NCBI RefSeq assembly: GCF_001949145.1
Contig: NW_019091558.1
Span: 307,866-354,897, forward strand
Direction: 5' to 3'
Length of the DNA: 47,032 nt
DNA from: Acanthaster planci
Lineage: Eukaryota > Echinodermata > Asteroidea > Valvatida > Acanthasteridae
Made by a program: the position numbers and the translations under genes
Part shown: positions 43,190-47,032 of the stretch, in pieces
How positions within the stretch are numbered: position 1 is the first letter of the stretch
How the letters are laid out: the number at the start of each line of letters is the position of its first letter
The notes under the pieces: model-generated
Told to the model about the DNA's origin: nothing
Databases searched by the model: none
Seen by the model: only the letters and a program-made list of their open reading frames with translations

Positions 43190-44287
43190 TTAAGATAATA
43201 CTTTATACAGCATAAGCCCAAGACCACCTACGACAATGGCTCCTACGGTCAAAGACAATTCTTCTTCGTTTTGAACGTCTAGCAGTTTCTTTTCTGGTGA
43301 AATTGGTTTTTAATCTCGGGACATAACCCGTTCGCATGTCGCGATTTGTAAAATATTATTATAACCTTCAAAAGTGCCGATGCGTAAGTCCATGTCAGAA
43401 GACACCAAATATAATCCCGGTGCGACTACGAAGTTTAACGACGTTTTGGCGTATTGCAATGAATCCTGGCATTGATCAGTCGATTTTTGGAAGTCCGGGG
43501 CCGAACTTATTAAACTCTCTAAGATCGTAATGAATTGTCTTTGCGCGTATAATCCGGTGCCGGGGGCTAAAACGCCTGTCTTTGTCTTCGCCTGGGCTCC
43601 AAATAATGCGTCGACATAAGCTTGAATCGACTCGTTTACCTTTGTAACGCCCACGTCTGTTAAGCTACTTATTTTAGGAATAAAATCCCACCAAGCCAGA
43701 GTGACCGCGTTTGACTGCAAAATTCTATTTACCGTATAAGTACTCGCGTGACACAAGCTTTTCGATGGATTGGCCCAGCCAAAGCCCATAAAAAAGGGAT
43801 CCCGCGTATTTGCCATTGGTGACGTGTAAGTCGTGCGTGTCGTAATTTTTATTAGGGACGTTGTCATAATAATAAGCAGTTCCTAATCCGTTTGATGTCT
43901 TGTCCCTCGTCTGTTTATACGATTTATTTGGATCAACTCCATATAATAGACACGTGTCTGTAAATTTTCTGTGATTGTAATTATTGTACAACGCGTCAAA
44001 TACGTCGTCACTCGGTTTGGGCATACACGTGAAAATTAAACAGCGCAGACACATATGGATTAGAATCGGACAATAGGTCAAAACCCACTCCGCATGCAGT
44101 CATTGCGCAATACACCGCGAAATTATATTGATTTAGATAAAACGAATTGGTTCAGTTGTCCAGCGATTAACTGCTTCGTCTGTTCTTACTTTGGTAATTT
44201 GTACGCGTGCGTTAAATTTGGAAACTCGGCTGAAATCGGTTATCTTTTGTTGACGACGATGGAAAATTGACTAAAGTTGGCACCCAT
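43190..44287 (-). pseudogene. MGANFS-start structural-type protein, module B copy
   Basis: ATG 44287 opens Met-Gly-Ala-Asn-Phe-Ser-Gln-Phe-Ser, adjacent to the stop of the upstream gene (44288-44290). After frameshifts: 'NFAVYCAMTACGVGFDLLSD' (~44110), then 44081-43725 with 'DDVFDALYNNYNHRKFTDTC' and 'QTRDKTSNGLGTAYYYDNVP', then 43867-43310 open for 185 codons ('YVDALFGAQAKTKTGVLAPG', 'NFVVAPGLYLVSSDMDLRIG', 'GYNNILQIATCE'), and a hydrophobic end at 43190. Better preserved than module A. Function unknown; conserved in Polinton-like elements as far as I can recall. Confidence 0.6.
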
Positions 44288-45023
44288 TTATTTTATATAC
44301 GCTTTAAAAGGAGGCGCGGTAGGTTTTTCGTCCTGGTAGGCAGGTGGTTCATCTTCGTATTTGACCGATTTCGCAAAACTTATTCTCCAAGTTTTTTCAT
44401 AAGATCTTTTTTAAAAACGGCTGCCCTTTCATTGGCTAGCGCTTCCGCTCTTTCATTGACTTGTTCGAACTCTTCTTTACTCGTCGATTTACTTTCTTGT
44501 AATTTTGTCGCCGTACTTGACCTAATTTTTTCTTTCATTTTGTTAAACTTTTTAAGTTCGGATAAAATCAATACGAATTCTTCTTGGGATATGTCACCGT
44601 CTCTGATCGCGTGCAAGACGTATTCCTCGATTGTATTTAACTTTGCATTGGCAAGTACGCGGATTTGATCGTGTTTTTTAGTTTTGTGGACTAGTCGGCG
44701 GCTGGCGCATTTTCACTTTGCATAAGCGCCAAATGCGCCGATAGCAACGCCTTCCATTACTAATCCTACGGAACCGGTAATAGCTCCCAAGATTGCAGGA
44801 ATGCCTATGACGGTCGAAGTTGCACCTATCGCTCCTACACCGAATCCACGTAACCAAGCGTGGTTAAAAGTCGTTTAATCTTTTTGTAACTGGCCTCGCG
44901 AGCGTCACGTTGTCTTTTAATTTCTGCGATCTTTTTAAGTCTGTAGACTTTGGTCTCTGCTTGTTCGATTGAGTTTAATTCTAGGTGCTTAGTCAATTAT
45001 GGATAGAGGTCGTTTGTCGTCAT
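44288..45023 (-). pseudogene. coiled-coil/glycine-rich protein with -1 frame PPAY-PTAP tail, module B copy
   Basis: ATG 45023 opens 'MTTNDLYP' with an early stop. Pieces in several frames repeat the helix ('NSIEQAETKVYRLKKIAEIK') and the Gly/Ala-rich part. 44616-44380 is open: 'HAIRDGDISQEEFVLILSEL', 'FEQVNERAEALANERAAVFK', 'DLMKKLGE' stop. In the -1 frame coding continues with 'KSVKYEDEPPAYQDEKPTAP' then 'PFKAYIK' and a stop at 44288. Differences from copy A in this tail are mostly third-position. Both late-domain motifs are kept. Confidence 0.6.
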
Positions 45024-45039
45024 CTTTTTGAAATATACG

Positions 45040-45420
45040 TTTTACATTTTTGCACCCAATATATTCAGCTCGATGATTAATCTGTTGTTTTCGTTCTGTA
45101 AGAGTACACGGGCCTCTCATCTCACGTAAGAAGTTCACTCGTTTATATTTCTCCGCCGCAATTTTCGGGGCGTTTCAAAGTTGCTGCAGAAATATGGATT
45201 TGACCTGTAACAGGTCAAACGATTGACCGTTGTAAAAATTATAGTTCGTGTCTAATTGAGGACAATAAATGAATGCAAGTTTACCGATTCCAATGTACAG
45301 TTTTTTTTCAAATAGAACGTTTTTAACTGAGAATACTGTATCGCCCTTTCAATTGTCAATTACGTTTTTTAATTTAAACGACTGAGAATTTTGACACAAA
45401 TAAAAAGTGGGAGTCTCCAT
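45040..45420 (-). pseudogene. METxTF-start protein, module B copy
   Basis: ATG 45420 follows 'gattaatataaa', the junction with the TFIIB-like gene. It reads 'METPTFYLCQNSQSFKLKN', a stop after about 23 codons, then 'GDTVFSVKNVLFEKKLYIGI' and 'FIYCPQLDTNYNFYNGQSFD', a second stop, and a charged end. It parallels 28155 (element 2) at the start and, in position, 40598-40880 (module A). Function unknown; the alternating hydrophobic pattern suggests beta structure. Confidence 0.5.
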
Positions 45421-45426
45421 TTTATA

Positions 45427-45863
45427 TTAATCGATTTTTAAAAGCTTTTTAACAGCGTTTCCCCAGTGCTTATCCGAGACTTGAAATAGGTCTTTAACGG
45501 TTGATTCAGCTTCCCTGGTTACGTCTTGGTAACAGACCGCTATTAAGGCCTTAAGCAGTTGGCCCCGCGAAATCTTCCCCGCTAAAACTCGGGTTAATTT
45601 GTATTCTATGATGCCCGCTTGATCATGCGTCAATTGAACGTTTAATTCTTTTAAAGTCTTACTCAACCTTAGCTTTGCTTTTTTATAAACGCTGGTTGTA
45701 TTTATCGCCCACGTTTTCCTCTTCGTCTGAATAAATCTGAGCTAATACTATTCCGCAATCGCAGCATGCGAATTTATAATCTCTTATTATTTTGTTTTCA
45801 TGTGGACATCTGTTTTCTGATGACTTTTATACCAGTTAATTCGTAAATCACTTGATGTGTCAT
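45427..45863 (-). pseudogene. TFIIB-like transcription factor, module B copy (best preserved)
   Basis: ATG 45863 opens 'MTHQVIYELTGIKVI'. One frameshift later comes the zinc ribbon: 'CPHENKIIRDYKFACCDCG' then 'IVLAQIYSDEEENVGDKYN', resembling the TFIIB ribbon and following reader segment (metal pair, spacer, CxxCG-hydrophobic, acidic loop, Val-Gly). After another shift 45666-45427 is open: 'KELNVQLTHDQAGIIEYKLT', 'KISRGQLLKALIAVCYQDV', 'VKDLFQVSDKHWGNAVKKLL', matching a TFIIB cyclin repeat. The first metal pair is Cys-x-His, shorter than the usual Cys-x-x-His/Cys. About 150 residues, half of cellular TFIIB. Alternative: a virus-specific late transcription factor with a similar ribbon. Confidence 0.7.
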
Positions 45864-45889
45864 GGTTTTTATTAATAGTCCATTTATTT
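45864..45889 (-). promoter_or_regulatory. start-proximal promoter-like motif of TFIIB-like gene, module B
   Basis: Minus strand 'aaataaatggactattaataaaaacc' runs into the ATG. It shares 'aataaatgRactat' plus an A/T box with the two other TFIIB-like copies. Confidence 0.55.
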
Positions 45890-45972
45890 GAGGAAACAAG
45901 TGACGTAAAAAAATCAGTTATTCCTAGAAATAACTTTGGCTAAATTAATTCAAAAGCTAATCAATCAAATTT

Positions 45973-46545
45973 AATCCACCTTTAATTTCACGGGAGATTC
46001 CGATTCATATCCAGATTCAGATTCATATTCAAATCTGCTAAACGCTTGCACTGCCGACTTATTTGAAATTAGCCTGCCATTCCTAATTTTCAACTTTACA
46101 CCTAACGCCTGGCGCCGCAAGAAAGCAAACAGTGGGTACCGTAGTATACATCTTTTGGGCAAATAAAAGATTGTTTGTCACAACTCTTATTAATAAATTT
46201 CCCGATATTTGACGAGTCAATGGGTCGCTTTCGGTGATCAAATAAAGATCGATCGTAACGTACATTCGGTGCTTATACGTGTAACTTTGTATTCTATTCT
46301 ATTATTAAGGTCATCGATATCGCGACTAGCTTTATAAGCGTGTATTGTATTTGACAGATTAGATCCAGTGTCAGCTCGAGATTCGATAGACAGGTAAACG
46401 GCTAAATTTATGTTATCTAGTATGCCTGCGGTAGTTCGTTGTATTTCATGGCAGATTTGGCGCCCTACTTAAAAATTGCCGATGTTTTATCTCGAGTGCC
46501 ATATTTACGACGTAGGTTTATGCCATAACAGGGCTCGATCGTCAT
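45973..46545 (-). pseudogene. unidentified gene with acidic Ser/Glu tail
   Basis: Starting at ATG 46545 ('MTIEPCYGINLRRKYGTRDK') the coding moves through at least three frames: 'DNINLAVYLSIESRADTGSN', 'KASRDIDDLNNRIEYKVTRI', 'DPLTRQISGNLLIRVVTNNL', 'LRYPLFAFLRRQALGVKLK', and the tail 'FEYESESGYESESPVKLKVD' ending at 45973. I do not recognise it. It is followed 110 bases later by the TFIIB-like gene on the same strand, the outermost gene of module B. Codon-like runs of about 190 residues across frames make a real, decayed gene likely. Confidence 0.45.
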
Positions 46546-46697
46546 AATCAACAGACGTTTATATTGGCCGTTTTGAAGATAATGTAGTATGTTGAGGAGG
46601 CTCCGCGTAGAGCCGGGGTATCAATTGTCCCTTGACAGACGAACAGATGCCCTGAGACACGGCTGTCTGATTTTGATGATTCTGGCATTTATTCCAG
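46546..46697. other. short spacer with no gene
   Basis: Between the last viral-type gene and the gypsy fragment. I looked here for the right terminal repeat of element 1 (the 'ttgacctttgaccccggcg' block) and did not find it. Confidence 0.4.
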
Positions 46698-47032
46698 CTC
46701 TCCTTTCCCTTGTCAAAGCTTCACAAAGTCAATCGCCACAACCTCGAGCGGTCTAAACGCAAGTAAGTGACGCATAGGCGTCCTGGGTTTAGGTTCCATG
46801 GCCTTCGCGGTTATACACTGTCTACACTGACTAATATAACGGCGTACCATGGTAGCCATGTTGGGCCAATAGACTCGCCTCCTTAAGAGTGAGCAAGTCC
46901 TGGTAACACCTTGATGTCCCCATCCATCATGACAACCCTGCATCACCCGAGGGATGAGACATTTTGATCTTGTGGGAACCGGCCAGTCTTTGACCCTTTG
47001 GACCTTGTCGGCATCGACAGAAATGCCTTCAC
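46698..47032 (-). mobile_element. second Ty3/gypsy copy, RT joined to integrase by deletion
   Basis: 46946-46713 matches the integrase zinc domain and start of the core at 13334-13590 ('HDGWGHQGVTRT', 'VYWPNMATMVRRYISQCRQC', 'RPLEVVAIDFVK'). From about 46970 to the window end the sequence matches 14560-14620, the RT thumb region. The roughly 1 kb between (end of RT, RNase H, integrase N-terminus) is missing. It continues beyond the window. Confidence 0.85.

Larger units (their letters stand above)
19372..46545 (+). mobile_element. Polinton-like (Maverick/adintovirus-like) element 1, nested and rearranged
   Basis: Virus-type genes run from a terminal-repeat-like block at 19372-19650 through a deleted PolB (19781-20735), an integrase/membrane-gene remnant (20735-21178), an MCP gene broken by two insertions (21179-21267, 28879-29187, 33723-34221) and the small structural-type genes from 35904 on. 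The right terminal repeat was not found before the window's gypsy fragment at 46698, so the right edge is approximate. Module B (41655-46545) could be part of another such element lying in tandem. All genes are decayed. Confidence 0.6.

Overview
The window is animal genomic DNA that has been heavily invaded by mobile elements. The host is probably a marine invertebrate. This rests on a spliced PH-domain gene with a roughly 9 kb intron, a Tc1-type transposon, DIRS-type and Ty3/gypsy-type retroelements, and Polinton/Maverick-like (adintovirus-like) elements in one stretch. No bacterial or archaeal gene organisation is present. A 476-base assembly gap lies at 24244-24719.

Bases 1-19370 are host-like. 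A diverged ~140 bp tandem repeat lies at about 1536-2260. A broken DIRS-like element with inverted ends lies at about 4657-8167. Two exons of a plus-strand gene (8559-8781 and 17796-18176) join in phase 0 and end in a PH domain. The intron between them holds a Tc1 fragment (10262-11022) and a minus-strand Ty3/gypsy provirus (gag, protease, RT, RNase H, integrase; 12292-17143) with one candidate LTR (11507-12074). Downstream of the PH gene there is only non-coding sequence up to 19370.

Bases 19370-46545 are mostly virus-like elements of the Polinton type, nested in each other. Element 1 starts with a diverged terminal repeat (19372-19650). Its PolB is cut short, followed by an integrase/membrane-gene remnant and a major capsid protein (MCP) gene. 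That MCP gene is interrupted twice. Element 2 (21274-28876), with ~260 bp terminal inverted repeats and its own PolB, integrase and truncated MCP, sits in one codon of it. A DIRS-type retroelement (29188-33722) sits further on, and the MCP 3' part resumes at 33723. Beyond lie the small structural-type genes of the element (35904-46545). Seven of these are present twice, as tandem modules A (36811-41295) and B (41655-45863) with the same order and strands. Plus strand: small membrane protein, then an acidic/coiled-coil/membrane protein. Minus strand: a TFIIB-like factor, a METxTF-start protein, a protein with late-domain motifs, and an MGANFS-start protein. The window ends in a second, internally deleted copy of the gypsy element (46698-47032).

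Almost every viral-type gene carries stops or frameshifts, so these are fossils, but paired copies let conserved traits be read. The most striking are: (1) a single-cyclin TFIIB-like transcription factor with a zinc ribbon, in three copies behind a shared start-proximal promoter; (2) a coiled-coil/membrane protein whose -1 frame extension in both copies carries adjacent PPAY and PTAP motifs, the classic ESCRT-recruiting late domains; (3) an adjoining protein starting MGANFS, a myristoylation-type N-terminus; (4) TATATAAAA-like motifs just before most start codons; (5) hairpin plus T-run signals between convergent genes. Together these suggest a Polinton-like virus with its own transcription-initiation factor and possibly membrane budding. 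That reading is inference.
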